9,381 nucleotides of DNA from Ramlibacter sp. (GTDB lineage: Bacteria; Pseudomonadota; Gammaproteobacteria; Burkholderiales; Burkholderiaceae_C): assembly GCA_025351615.1 (NCBI GenBank), contig JANXVP010000536.1, positions 1-9,381 on the forward strand, given 5' to 3'. The translations under genes were made by a program, and so were the position numbers. Positions 1 to 6,654 of this stretch are shown here, in pieces; the first letter of the stretch is position 1; the number at the start of each line of letters is the position of its first letter. The notes under the pieces are model-generated. The model saw nothing but the letters and a program-made list of their open reading frames with translations. It searched no databases and was not told the DNA's origin.

Positions 1-65
1 TACAGCAGGTTGATGGGCGTGATGGCCACGCCAAAGCCGATGGCCAGGTTGCTCAGGAGATCCAT
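1..65 (-). CDS. tctA: Tripartite tricarboxylate transporter permease, TctA family (N-terminal fragment)
   Basis: Only the first 21 codons lie in the window; the gene runs off the left edge. They read MDLLSNLAIGFGVAITPINL and on, which is the typical start of TctA, the large multi-pass permease of tripartite tricarboxylate transporters that carry citrate-like or other carboxylates across the inner membrane using a periplasmic binding protein. The ATG at 65 is preceded by a GAGGA motif about 10 nt upstream. It begins 13 nt after the tctB stop, so the two are very probably co-transcribed and co-translated. Family assignment rests on this short N-terminus plus the tctB neighbour; substrate cannot be told. 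Confidence 0.82.
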   Translation of the reverse strand, partial: MDLLSNLAIGFGVAITPINLL

Positions 66-78
66 GATTGTTGTGTCC

Positions 79-567
79 TCAACCGGTGATGAAGGTCGGC
101 CAGACCTGGATCTGCAGCTTGAGCAGCAGGATGAAGGCAACGTAGCTGCCCGCGGCCAGGATGGCCGCCAGGATCAGTGTCGGGCGGGTGTGGAAGTGGC
201 CGTCGGCCATGCTGGAGACGATGGTGAGCCCGAAGATGGCCGCGATCATGCCCATCGCCGGCAGGCCGACGGACGGCAACCCGGCCAGCAGCACGCCGAA
301 CAGCAGGTTGGCCATGATGACGAAGAACAGCGGGCGCCAGGCCCATTTGCCGATCTTCTCGCCACCCTCGACTTCGACCACCAGCGAGGTGAACAGCACC
401 ACCGCCCCGATCACCGCCAGCACGATGCCCAGCATCAGCGGAAAGTAACCCGGTCCCATCCGCGCGCCTTCGCCCACGTTGTAGGTGGTCGCGCCCCAGG
501 CGAATGCCACCCCCACCACCACGAACATCAGCCCGGAAAAGAAGTCCTTCTGACTTTTGATGTGCAC
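79..567 (-). CDS. tctB: Tripartite tricarboxylate transporter small subunit, TctB family
   Basis: This is a 162-residue hydrophobic protein, the usual size for TctB, the small four-to-five-helix subunit that pairs with TctA in the inner membrane. Hydrophobic segments lie at roughly residues 10-28, 43-64, 80-98, 103-120 and 131-150. The ARMGPGYFP segment at 35-43 between the first two helices is typical of the family. I chose the GTG at 567 because a strong Shine-Dalgarno (GAGGAGA) lies 5 nt upstream. The frame stays open to another GTG at 642, but that start has no comparable site and would add about 25 residues unlike TctB. tctA follows after 13 nt. No binding-protein gene (tctC) lies upstream, where it often sits; the preceding gene is an unrelated secretion ATPase about 105 bp away. 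Confidence 0.88.
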   Translation of the reverse strand: MHIKSQKDFFSGLMFVVVGVAFAWGATTYNVGEGARMGPGYFPLMLGIVLAVIGAVVLFTSLVVEVEGGEKIGKWAWRPLFFVIMANLLFGVLLAGLPSVGLPAMGMIAAIFGLTIVSSMADGHFHTRPTLILAAILAAGSYVAFILLLKLQIQVWPTFITG

Positions 568-572
568 GCCTG

Positions 573-579
573 TCTCCTC
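573..579 (-). promoter_or_regulatory. Ribosome binding site deciding the tctB start
   Basis: On the minus strand this reads GAGGAGA, separated by 5 nt from the GTG at 567. It is the strongest Shine-Dalgarno match I noticed in the window and supports the 162-residue TctB rather than the 187-residue version starting at 642. The rest of the 568-672 gap shows no clear intrinsic terminator for the upstream ATPase gene and no confident promoter. Confidence 0.75.
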
Positions 580-672
580 GAAAATAGGATTCGAAGCGCC
601 GATTGTGGCCGCAAGCAGGCGTCCCGTCGTTGTGGGTTTCACCTACGCGGCGTCCGGCCCGAACCCGCCTGT

Positions 673-2460
673 TCAGTCGAGCGAGGGGGTGGCGGTGAGC
701 ACTTCGTCGAGCGTGGTCAGGCCTTCGGCGACCCGCAGCGCTCCCGCCAGCCGCAAAGGCCGCATGCCGTCGGCGATCGCCTGCCGGCGCAGGATGTCGA
801 TGCTCGGCCCCTGCGTCACCTTCTCCTTGAAGGCCTCGGAGACGGTGAGCAGCTCGTACAGGCCGGTGCGGCCCAGGAAACCGGTCATCCGGCAGTCGAC
901 GCAACCGACGGGCTTCAGCGGCCGGTAGCTGCCGCTGATCTTCCAGGGCTTGATGACCTCATCGATCGCCGCCCGGGAATTGCTGGTGTCGGGCTCCCGG
1001 CAGAGTTTGCACAGCGTGCGCACCAGCCGCTGCGCCAGCACGCCGAGCATGGTCGCGTTGATGAGGTAGGACGGCACGCCCAGCTCCATCATCCGGGTGA
1101 TCGCCGACGGCGCGTCGTTGGTGTGCAGGGTCGAGAACACCAGATGGCCGGTCAGCGCCGCCTGCACCGCCATCTCGGCGGTCTGCAGGTCGCGGATTTC
1201 GCCGACCATGATGATGTCCGGGTCCTGCCGCATCAGCGCCCGCAGGCCGTCGGCGAAATTGAAATCGAGCTGCGGCTGGACCTGGGTCTGGTTGAACGAG
1301 GGCTCGATCATTTCGATCGGGTCTTCCACCGTGCTGACGTTGACTTCTTCGGTGGCGACGCGCTTGAGCGTCGAGTACAGCGTCGTGGTCTTGCCGGAGC
1401 CGGTCGGCCCGGTCACCAGGATGATGCCGTGCGGGCGCTTGACCAGCGCTTCCCAGCGCAGCGCGTCGTGGGGAGCGAAGCCGAGCGCGTCGAGATCTTT
1501 CACGGCGGTGTCGGGATCGAAAATCCGCATCACCATCTTTTCGCCGAACGCCGTGGGCAGCGTCGACAGCCGCATCTCGATCTCGTCGCCGCGCGGATTG
1601 CGGGTCTTGATGCGGCCGTCCTGGGGCCGCCGCTTTTCGACCACGTCCATCCGGCCCAGCAGCTTGATGCGCGCCGTCATGGCGGTCAGCACCGTCATCG
1701 GCATCTGGTAGACCGGGTGCAGCAGGCCGTCGATCCGGAACCGGATCACGCCCTGCTCGCGCCGCGGCTCCAGGTGGATGTCGCTGGCCCGCTGGTCGAA
1801 CGCGTACTGCCACAGCCAGTCGACCACCTGCACCACGCCCTGGTCGTTGGCATCGAGCTGCTTGTTGCTCTTGCCCAGCTCGACCAGCTGCTCGAAGCTG
1901 GCCGCGCCGGAATTGCCGCCGGCCTTGACGGCGGCGCGGACGGACTTGGCGAGCGCGAAGAACTCGGCGGTGTAACGGTGGATGTCCTGCGGATTGGCGA
2001 CCACCCGCCGCACGCTGCGGCGCGACTGGCGCTCGACCTCGTCGACCCAGTCGGTGATGAAGGGTTCGGCCGTCGCCACCACCACTTCGCGCGGCAGCAC
2101 CTGCACCGGTAGCACGCGATGCCGCTCGGCATACCCGGCGCTCATCGTGTCCGCGACCTTGCCGACGTCCACCTTCAGCGGATCGATGCGCAGGTACTCC
2201 ATGCCGGCGCGGGCAGCCAGGTACTGGGTCAGCGTCTCGATGTCCAGATGCTTGCGATCGCTGGCCCGCTCCATCGCCACGGCGGCCAGCCGCACCAGCG
2301 GATGCTGGGCGCTCTCGGCCTGCGAACAGCGCGCCACGGTGCGCCGGGCTTCGTCGGCCGAGATCACGCCGTCCTCCTTGAGCCACTCGACCATGCTGCG
2401 CCAGTCGATCGGGCCCTGGTGCGGCGTCTTGGCCAGCGATGGAGGTTTTACGGCGCTCAT
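673..2460 (-). CDS. GspE/PilB family type II secretion / type IV pilus ATPase
   Basis: This 595-residue cytoplasmic hexameric ATPase belongs to the family that powers type II secretion and type IV pilus assembly. Residues ~20-170 resemble the MshEN/GspE N-terminal domain. The catalytic core follows, with Walker A GPTGSGKT at 351-358, an Asp box around 371-383 (STVEDPIE), Walker B around 411-424 (DPDIIMVGEIRD) and a His box at 439-449 (STLHTND). Two CxxC pairs (Cys484/487 and Cys520/523) match the zinc-binding C-terminal module of GspE/PilB. Length is normal and all nucleotide-handling motifs are present, so it looks active. It starts 12 nt after the spermidine-synthase-like gene, implying co-transcription. 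Its Shine-Dalgarno is weak. No pilin, secretin or inner-membrane platform gene is nearby, so whether it serves pili, secretion or something else is open. Confidence 0.92.
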   Translation of the reverse strand: MSAVKPPSLAKTPHQGPIDWRSMVEWLKEDGVISADEARRTVARCSQAESAQHPLVRLAAVAMERASDRKHLDIETLTQYLAARAGMEYLRIDPLKVDVGKVADTMSAGYAERHRVLPVQVLPREVVVATAEPFITDWVDEVERQSRRSVRRVVANPQDIHRYTAEFFALAKSVRAAVKAGGNSGAASFEQLVELGKSNKQLDANDQGVVQVVDWLWQYAFDQRASDIHLEPRREQGVIRFRIDGLLHPVYQMPMTVLTAMTARIKLLGRMDVVEKRRPQDGRIKTRNPRGDEIEMRLSTLPTAFGEKMVMRIFDPDTAVKDLDALGFAPHDALRWEALVKRPHGIILVTGPTGSGKTTTLYSTLKRVATEEVNVSTVEDPIEMIEPSFNQTQVQPQLDFNFADGLRALMRQDPDIIMVGEIRDLQTAEMAVQAALTGHLVFSTLHTNDAPSAITRMMELGVPSYLINATMLGVLAQRLVRTLCKLCREPDTSNSRAAIDEVIKPWKISGSYRPLKPVGCVDCRMTGFLGRTGLYELLTVSEAFKEKVTQGPSIDILRRQAIADGMRPLRLAGALRVAEGLTTLDEVLTATPSLD

Positions 2461-2472
2461 GGAACGGGCTGC

Positions 2473-3228
2473 TCAGGCGATGGGTTGGAAAACCCGCAGC
2501 CACTTGGGTGCGGGCAGGCCCCAGCGAGTCTGGATGCTTTCGGCGCGTTCGGCAAGCGCGGCCCGGCCGGGACGTTGCGGTTCGCGCAGCGCCAGCACGA
2601 TGCTGTTGCCCTCGCGCGTCGGCTTGAAGGCCCAGACGCAGTCCTGGCCGAAGGCCGCCACGATCCTTTCCAGGCTTTGCGCGTAGCTGGAGGAACGGCC
2701 GAACAGGTTCACCACCATGCAGCCGTCTTCGGTCAGCAGGCGACGGCAGTCGCCGTAGAAGGCCGCACTGTCCAGCACGGGCGCCGCCGCGTCGTGGTCA
2801 TAGAGGTCCACCTGCAGGGCATCGACGCTGCCGCGCCAATGGGCGTGGGCCGCGACTTCGGCGGCGTCACCGAGCACCACCGACAGCCGCCCGTCGTCGG
2901 CCGGCAGCTTGAACCACAGCCGGCAGGCGGCGATCACCTGCGGGTTCAGTTCGATCGCCGTGGTTTTCATCCGCAGCTGCTTGCGGCAGAACTTGGTCAG
3001 CGACGCGGCGCCGAGCCCGAGCTGCATCGCGTGCCGCCTGGCCACGCTGGCGGGCTCCACGAACAGCAGCCAGGCCATCATGCGCTGCACATACTCCAGG
3101 TGGATGTCGAATGGCTGGTCCAGCCGCATCGAGCCCTGCACCCAGTCGGTGTTGCCCAGGTGCAGGTAGCGGATGTCGCCGTGGTCGGAAAAGCTGACGT
3201 CGGGGAGCGGGGGCGCGGGTGCTTTCAA
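2473..3228 (-). CDS. Spermidine synthase-like SAM-dependent methyltransferase-fold protein
   Basis: This 251-residue protein has the Rossmann layout of the spermidine/spermine synthase family: MQLGLGAASLTKF at 68-80 (nucleoside-binding loop), IELNP at 92-96, LGD at 119-121 and VDLYDHD at 140-146. True aminopropyltransferases have a GGGDGG loop whose Asp contacts the substrate, and a YHE-containing segment near the N-terminus. Here the loop is LGLGAAS and the YHE segment is replaced by HLEYVQRM (43-50). The Asp-x-x-Asp of the catalytic loop is kept (D141, D144). It is therefore probably not a genuine spermidine synthase; a divergent or methyltransferase-like role is possible. The start appears to be TTG at 3228 with a distant AGGAG (3243-3247, 14 nt). 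No ATG, GTG or TTG lies further upstream in frame, so the start is uncertain. It is tightly followed by the GspE/PilB-like ATPase gene. Confidence 0.8.
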   Translation of the reverse strand: MKAPAPPLPDVSFSDHGDIRYLHLGNTDWVQGSMRLDQPFDIHLEYVQRMMAWLLFVEPASVARRHAMQLGLGAASLTKFCRKQLRMKTTAIELNPQVIAACRLWFKLPADDGRLSVVLGDAAEVAAHAHWRGSVDALQVDLYDHDAAAPVLDSAAFYGDCRRLLTEDGCMVVNLFGRSSSYAQSLERIVAAFGQDCVWAFKPTREGNSIVLALREPQRPGRAALAERAESIQTRWGLPAPKWLRVFQPIA

Positions 3229-3250
3229 GGTGCGCGGATTATCTCCTGCG

Positions 3251-3466
3251 TCATTTTTCCACCGCGGCGTACACCATGTTGCGCAGGACCGAGCGGTAGA
3301 CCACCCGCTGTTTGGGTGACTGCATCATGAACACCACGAACAGGTTGGTCTTTGGATCGACCCAGAAATAGGTGCCGCCGGCGCCGCCCCACCAGTAGTC
3401 GCCGGCCGGCGTGATGTAGGCAGCCTCGCCGGTGACCTTGCGGGTGGCGAAACCGAGCGCGAGGCG
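3251..3466 (-). pseudogene. Beta-lactamase-related serine hydrolase, C-terminal remnant
   Basis: About 71 codons of the C-terminus of a beta-lactamase/CubicO-type serine hydrolase remain. The diagnostic stretch is WWGGAGGTYFWVDPKTNLF followed by VVFMMQ, typical of the last strands of the family's penicillin-binding-like domain, which is usually around 400 residues. The SxxK and YxN active-site motifs that belong upstream are absent. Recognisable homology runs back to LALGFATRK at about 3440-3463, after which the opposite strand becomes the C-terminus of a different gene. The frame stays open further right, but that stretch is antisense to the MscS remnant and tatD. The remnant's stop is 22 nt before the spermidine-synthase-like gene, so in the ancestor it may have been the first gene of that operon. 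The right boundary is approximate. Confidence 0.8.
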
Positions 3467-3739
3467 ATGGACAAGCTGCGCGAAGCGCTGGCCAAGGTGC
3501 CCAACGTCGCCCAGACCCCGCGGCCGGAAGTCGAGATCCTGCAGTTCACGCCCGAAGGCCCGCTGCTGGCAGTGCGCCCCTACACCCACACCAACAATTA
3601 CTGGCAGGTGTACTTCGACACCCACAAGGCCATCGTCGACACCTTCACCGCCGCGGGTTATCCGATGCCAGAAATGCGCACCGCCCAGCGCGCCATTCAG
3701 GCGGCGGCCACCAGCGCGGCCAACCCGGGCAAGGCCTGA
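3467..3739 (+). pseudogene. MscS-type mechanosensitive channel, C-terminal remnant
   Basis: Ninety codons resemble the C-terminal alpha/beta domain of small-conductance mechanosensitive channels. They include LREALAKVPNV, then PEVEILQF, then LAVRPYTHTNNYWQVYFDT and a final helix with a YPMPE turn. The membrane helices and the beta domain that forms most of an MscS protein (normally ~280 residues or more) are missing. The first possible ATG is at 3467, exactly where recognisable homology begins, with only a poor GAGG upstream, so a 90-residue orphan could in principle be made but could not form a channel. It abuts the serine-hydrolase remnant on the other strand, and its last 43 bp overlap the 3' end of the convergent tatD-family gene. 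I infer loss of function by a deletion. Confidence 0.8.
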
Positions 3740-4524
3740 AGCGCATTGCGGGTGGTGGCCTCGGCCAGCTGCAAGACCTCGATGCCGCGCAGCCGGGCCA
3801 GCACCTGCGCGATGCGGGGCAGTTCGGCCGGTTCGTTGCGGCCCTGGGCTGTGCCGGCGGCACGTTGCTGCGCCGTGGCGTACAGCCAGTGCGGTGGAAT
3901 ATCCGGCGAGTCGGTCTCCATCACCAGCGCGTCCAGCGGAAGCGTGGTGGCCAGCCGCCGGATCTGCTGGGCCCGCTCGTAGGTCAGGTTGCCGCCGAAG
4001 CCGAGCTTGAACCCCAGATCCAGAAACTGCGTCGCCTGCTGCGCGCTGCCATTGAAGGCATGGGCGATGCCAGTGACGCCAGCGCCGCGCAGCTCCTTCA
4101 GCAGCCGGTCGGCGGAGCGCCTCACATGCAGGATGACGGGTAGTCCGTGCTTGCGCGCCAGCGCCAGCTGTTCGCGGTAGAAAAATTCCTGCCGGCCCGC
4201 ATCCAGTCCGGGCACGAAATAGTCGAGGCCGATTTCGCCGACAGCCACCAGCCGCGGATCCCCGCGCCGCTGCGCCAGCGCATGGTCCAGCAGCTCCAGG
4301 TCGCCGTCGGCTGCGCGGCCGCTGCACAGCGGGTGAATGCCCAGTGCATAGCTATCGGCATGAACATGCGCGAGCTCGCGCACGGCGTCGAAGTTTCCGA
4401 CCTCGACCGCCGGATAAACGCAGACGCCGACACCGGCCTGCGCCGCCCTTGCGCGGGCCTGGTCGCGGTCGGGCCCGAACTCCGGCGCGTCGAGGTGGCA
4501 GTGGGTATCGATCCAGGGCGCCAT
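3697..4524 (-). CDS. TatD family metal-dependent hydrolase (YjjV-like)
   Basis: This 275-residue protein is a complete TatD-family amidohydrolase-fold enzyme, a family with metal-dependent DNase activity. The expected metal ligands are visible: H8 and H10 (DTHCHLD), E97 (VGEIGLDY), H133 (ILHVRR), H155 (AHAFNGS) and D205 (METDSPD), with the family's NEPAELPRI segment at about 230-238. AHAFNGSAQQATQF and the following GFGGNLTYERA resemble E. coli YjjV more than TatD or YcfH, as far as I recall those sequences. The ATG at 4524 puts the IDTHCH motif at residues 5-10, which is normal; the frame is open further upstream but without homology, and the Shine-Dalgarno is weak. The gene diverges from the S1C protease gene across 89 bp and converges on the MscS remnant with a 43-bp overlap. 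Confidence 0.93.
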   Translation of the reverse strand: MAPWIDTHCHLDAPEFGPDRDQARARAAQAGVGVCVYPAVEVGNFDAVRELAHVHADSYALGIHPLCSGRAADGDLELLDHALAQRRGDPRLVAVGEIGLDYFVPGLDAGRQEFFYREQLALARKHGLPVILHVRRSADRLLKELRGAGVTGIAHAFNGSAQQATQFLDLGFKLGFGGNLTYERAQQIRRLATTLPLDALVMETDSPDIPPHWLYATAQQRAAGTAQGRNEPAELPRIAQVLARLRGIEVLQLAEATTRNALQALPGLAALVAAA

Positions 4525-4536
4525 GCCGCAATGATG

Positions 4537-4551
4537 CCGCACCCCGTGCGG
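4537..4551. repeat. Short inverted repeat in the tatD / protease divergent gap
   Basis: A perfect 6-bp inverted repeat, CCGCAC and GTGCGG, is separated by three C residues. It lies 13 bp upstream of the tatD-family start and about 60 bp before the protease start. The heptamer CCGTGCG within its right half recurs at 4571-4577. It could be an operator or a small 5'-leader hairpin, but in such GC-rich DNA it may be chance. No convincing -35/-10 pair was seen for either divergent gene. Confidence 0.3.
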
Positions 4552-4613
4552 GTCCGCCCAAACCGTGATACCGTGCGATTTCGTTTTCCCCCGTAGTTTC
4601 CATAGGTGAACGG

Positions 4614-5606
4614 ATGCGCAGGTCAGCCCTCTACAGCTCCAGTCGCCCCGGCCGGTTATCGGAGGCCTCGCCTGCCGCCGATACGGCGCCGGTGGCAACA
4701 GCCCCGGCAACGGTGCAACCGTCACGCTTTTCCGCTTCCAACCCGCGCGTCCTGTGGGCCGCCATCGGCCTGCTCGCAGTGCTGCTGGCATTCACGCTGA
4801 GCCTCTCGCTGCGCCCCGGCCAGCGCCGGCTGACCCAGGAAGACATCAATGCCGCCGTGCTCAAGACCATGGAAACCCAAGTCCTGCCGTCGGAATACGC
4901 GCGGGCCTACGACAAGATCAGTCCCTCCGTGGTCCGCGTGATCAGCTATGTCAAGAAGAGCCGGCTGAAGGATGAGAAGGATGTGAAGAACGCGAGGCTC
5001 GCACCCCGGCCAAAGGCCCTGGGTCCGGCGGCGGGTTCCGAGAGCGGCGCGGGCGACGACGACGAGGTTGAACAGGGCGTCGGCACCGGCGTGGTGATCG
5101 TCGACAAGGGCGTGATCCTCACCAACCTGCACGTGGTTTCGGGCGCCGACCGCATCAAGGTCATCTTCTCGGACGGCCTGGAGTCGGTCGCGACCGTCAG
5201 CGGCGTGCAGCCGGAAAACGATCTCGCCGTGCTGCAGGCCAGGACGATTCCGGACGACATGATCGCCGCCACCATGCGCTCGACCAGCGACCTGGCACCG
5301 GGCGACAAGGTGCTGGTCGTCGGCTTTCCCTTCGGCATCGGTCCGTCCGCTTCCGGCGGCATCGTCTCCGGCCTGCAGCGCGTCTTCCGTTCGCCCGAGG
5401 GCAAGCAGGAAATGAAGAACCTGATCCAGTTCGACGCAGCCGCCAACCCGGGCAACTCCGGCGGCCCGCTGGTGACCATGGACGGCGAGCTGGTCGGCAT
5501 CGTTACCGCCATCCTGAATCCGACGTCGGCGCGCACCTTCCTGGGTATCGGCTTCGCCGTGCCGATCGAAAACGCCGCGGCCGCCGCGGGCCAGCCTCCG
5601 TTCTGA
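4614..5606 (+). CDS. Membrane-anchored S1C (HtrA/DegP-like) trypsin-type serine protease lacking a PDZ domain
   Basis: This 330-residue protein has a Pro/Ala/Ser-rich cytoplasmic N-terminus (1-45), one hydrophobic anchor at about 46-66 and then a periplasmic trypsin-like domain. The catalytic triad is complete: H173 in TNLHVV, D203 in ENDLAVL and S282 in GNSGGP. The 114-153 loop is charged and low in complexity (KKSRLKDEKD, later GDDDE). The chain ends just after the trypsin fold at VPIENAAAAAG, so the PDZ domain that DegP, DegQ and DegS carry is absent. PDZ-less S1C proteases of this build are known in Betaproteobacteria, as I recall. The ATG at 4614 has an AGGTGA 4 nt upstream. It is the first gene of the plus-strand cluster and lies 40 bp before moxR. 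The tight setting suggests envelope proteolysis linked to the MoxR/vWA proteins, which is inference. Confidence 0.9.
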   Translation: MRRSALYSSSRPGRLSEASPAADTAPVATAPATVQPSRFSASNPRVLWAAIGLLAVLLAFTLSLSLRPGQRRLTQEDINAAVLKTMETQVLPSEYARAYDKISPSVVRVISYVKKSRLKDEKDVKNARLAPRPKALGPAAGSESGAGDDDEVEQGVGTGVVIVDKGVILTNLHVVSGADRIKVIFSDGLESVATVSGVQPENDLAVLQARTIPDDMIAATMRSTSDLAPGDKVLVVGFPFGIGPSASGGIVSGLQRVFRSPEGKQEMKNLIQFDAAANPGNSGGPLVTMDGELVGIVTAILNPTSARTFLGIGFAVPIENAAAAAGQPPF

Positions 5607-5616
5607 CGCTTGCGTC
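5605..5616 (+). other. Small hairpin followed by pyrimidine-rich stretch between protease and moxR
   Basis: GACG and CGTC flank the tetraloop CTTG, overlapping the protease stop codon. They are followed by GGGTTTCTCATTCCTTTCTT, a T-rich, purine-poor tract. This looks like a weak or partial intrinsic terminator, or an attenuating element that lowers moxR expression relative to the protease. The stem is only 4-5 bp, so a true terminator is doubtful. No Shine-Dalgarno lies between it and the moxR ATG. Confidence 0.3.
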
Positions 5617-5646
5617 GGGTTTCTCATTCCTTTCTTGCCCCGCTCC

Positions 5647-6654
5647 ATGGACCACACCACCCGCCAGGACAGTGCCACCGCGCAGTTGATGGAGCAGATT
5701 CTTTACGAGGTCAAGCGCGTCGTGGTCGGACAGGACCGGTTCCTCGAGCGCGTGATGGTCGCGATCCTGGCGCAGGGCCACCTGCTGGTCGAAGGCGTTC
5801 CCGGGCTGGCCAAGACGCTCACCATCAAGACGCTCGCTAACACCATCCGGGGCCAGTTCAAGCGGATCCAGTTCACGCCCGACCTGGTGCCGTCCGACCT
5901 GGTCGGCACGCGCATTTACAACCAGAAGACCGGCGACTTCTCCACGGCGCTCGGTCCGGTGTTCACCAACCTGCTGCTGGCCGACGAAATCAACCGTGCG
6001 CCGGCCAAGGTGCAAAGCGCTCTGCTCGAGGTGATGCAGGAGCGGCAGGTGACCATCGCCGGCGAGACCCACAAGGTGCCCAGCCCGTTCCTGGTCATGG
6101 CGACGCAGAACCCGATCGAAACCGAAGGCACCTATCCGCTGCCCGAAGCGCAGGTCGACCGCTTCATGATGAAGGTGCTGGTGGACTACCCCAGCGACGA
6201 GGAAGAATTCGTGATCGTCGAGCGTGTCACCGGCCCGGCGGTCGCCGTCTCAGCAGTCGCGACCACCGAGCAGCTGGCCGCCTTGCAGCAGGAATGCCGG
6301 CGCGTCTATGTCGATCCTTCGCTGGTGCAGTACGCGGTGCGGCTGGTGTCGGCCACCCGCACACCCGCCAGGCACGGCATGAAAGAGCTGGAAAAATACC
6401 TCACCTTCGGTGCCAGCCCCCGCGCCACCATCAACCTGACCGAGGGCGCCCGTGCCCTCGCGATGATGCGCGGGCGCACTTACGCCCTGCCCGAAGACAT
6501 GGCCGACCTGGTGCCGGACGTGCTGCGGCACCGGCTGGTGCTGTCGTACGAAGCGCTGTCCGAAGGCCTGTCGGCCGACGCCCTGGTGGCCAGGATCACG
6601 GCCAGGATTGCCGCGCCGCCCCGGCCGCTCGAACATGAAAAGCTGGCTGCATAA
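5647..6654 (+). CDS. MoxR family AAA+ ATPase
   Basis: This 335-residue AAA+ ATPase is of the MoxR type, chaperone-like motors that act on vWA-domain partners and their targets. Motifs in order are Walker A GVPGLAKT at 50-57, Walker B LLLADEINRA at 109-118, sensor 1 ATQNPIETEGTYPLPEAQVD around 152-171 and sensor 2 SPRA at 257-260. A C-terminal helical lid follows. Length is normal and all ATPase motifs are intact. I chose the ATG at 5647; a TTG at 5635 would add four residues. Neither has a Shine-Dalgarno; the 30 nt before them are nearly purine-free, so translation may depend on coupling or ribosomal protein S1. It overlaps the DUF58 gene by 20 bp, as is typical of MoxR-DUF58-vWA operons. Confidence 0.94.
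   Translation: MDHTTRQDSATAQLMEQILYEVKRVVVGQDRFLERVMVAILAQGHLLVEGVPGLAKTLTIKTLANTIRGQFKRIQFTPDLVPSDLVGTRIYNQKTGDFSTALGPVFTNLLLADEINRAPAKVQSALLEVMQERQVTIAGETHKVPSPFLVMATQNPIETEGTYPLPEAQVDRFMMKVLVDYPSDEEEFVIVERVTGPAVAVSAVATTEQLAALQQECRRVYVDPSLVQYAVRLVSATRTPARHGMKELEKYLTFGASPRATINLTEGARALAMMRGRTYALPEDMADLVPDVLRHRLVLSYEALSEGLSADALVARITARIAAPPRPLEHEKLAA

Noticed and set aside
568..642. Longer TctB starting at the GTG at 642
   Set aside because: The added 25 residues do not look like TctB, and the GTG at 567 has a strong Shine-Dalgarno at 5 nt.
10..2112. A 700-codon open frame on the plus strand opposite tctB and the GspE/PilB-like ATPase
   Set aside because: Its product is a His/Arg/Gly/Asp-rich composition with no recognisable domain, exactly antisense to two well-recognised genes. 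It is a shadow of high-GC third-codon positions.
2119..3330. A 403-codon plus-strand open frame over the spermidine-synthase-like gene
   Set aside because: Low-complexity His/Arg/Gln/Gly-rich translation, no motifs, antisense to a recognised gene.
3467..4327. Extension of the serine-hydrolase remnant frame rightward, giving a 358-codon minus-strand protein
   Set aside because: Only the last ~71 codons look like the family. The rest is antisense to the MscS remnant or out of frame with tatD, with shadow-like composition and no SxxK motif.
4722..5678. A 318-codon minus-strand open frame opposite the S1C protease
   Set aside because: No domain recognised; the opposite strand has a complete catalytic triad and a good ribosome binding site.
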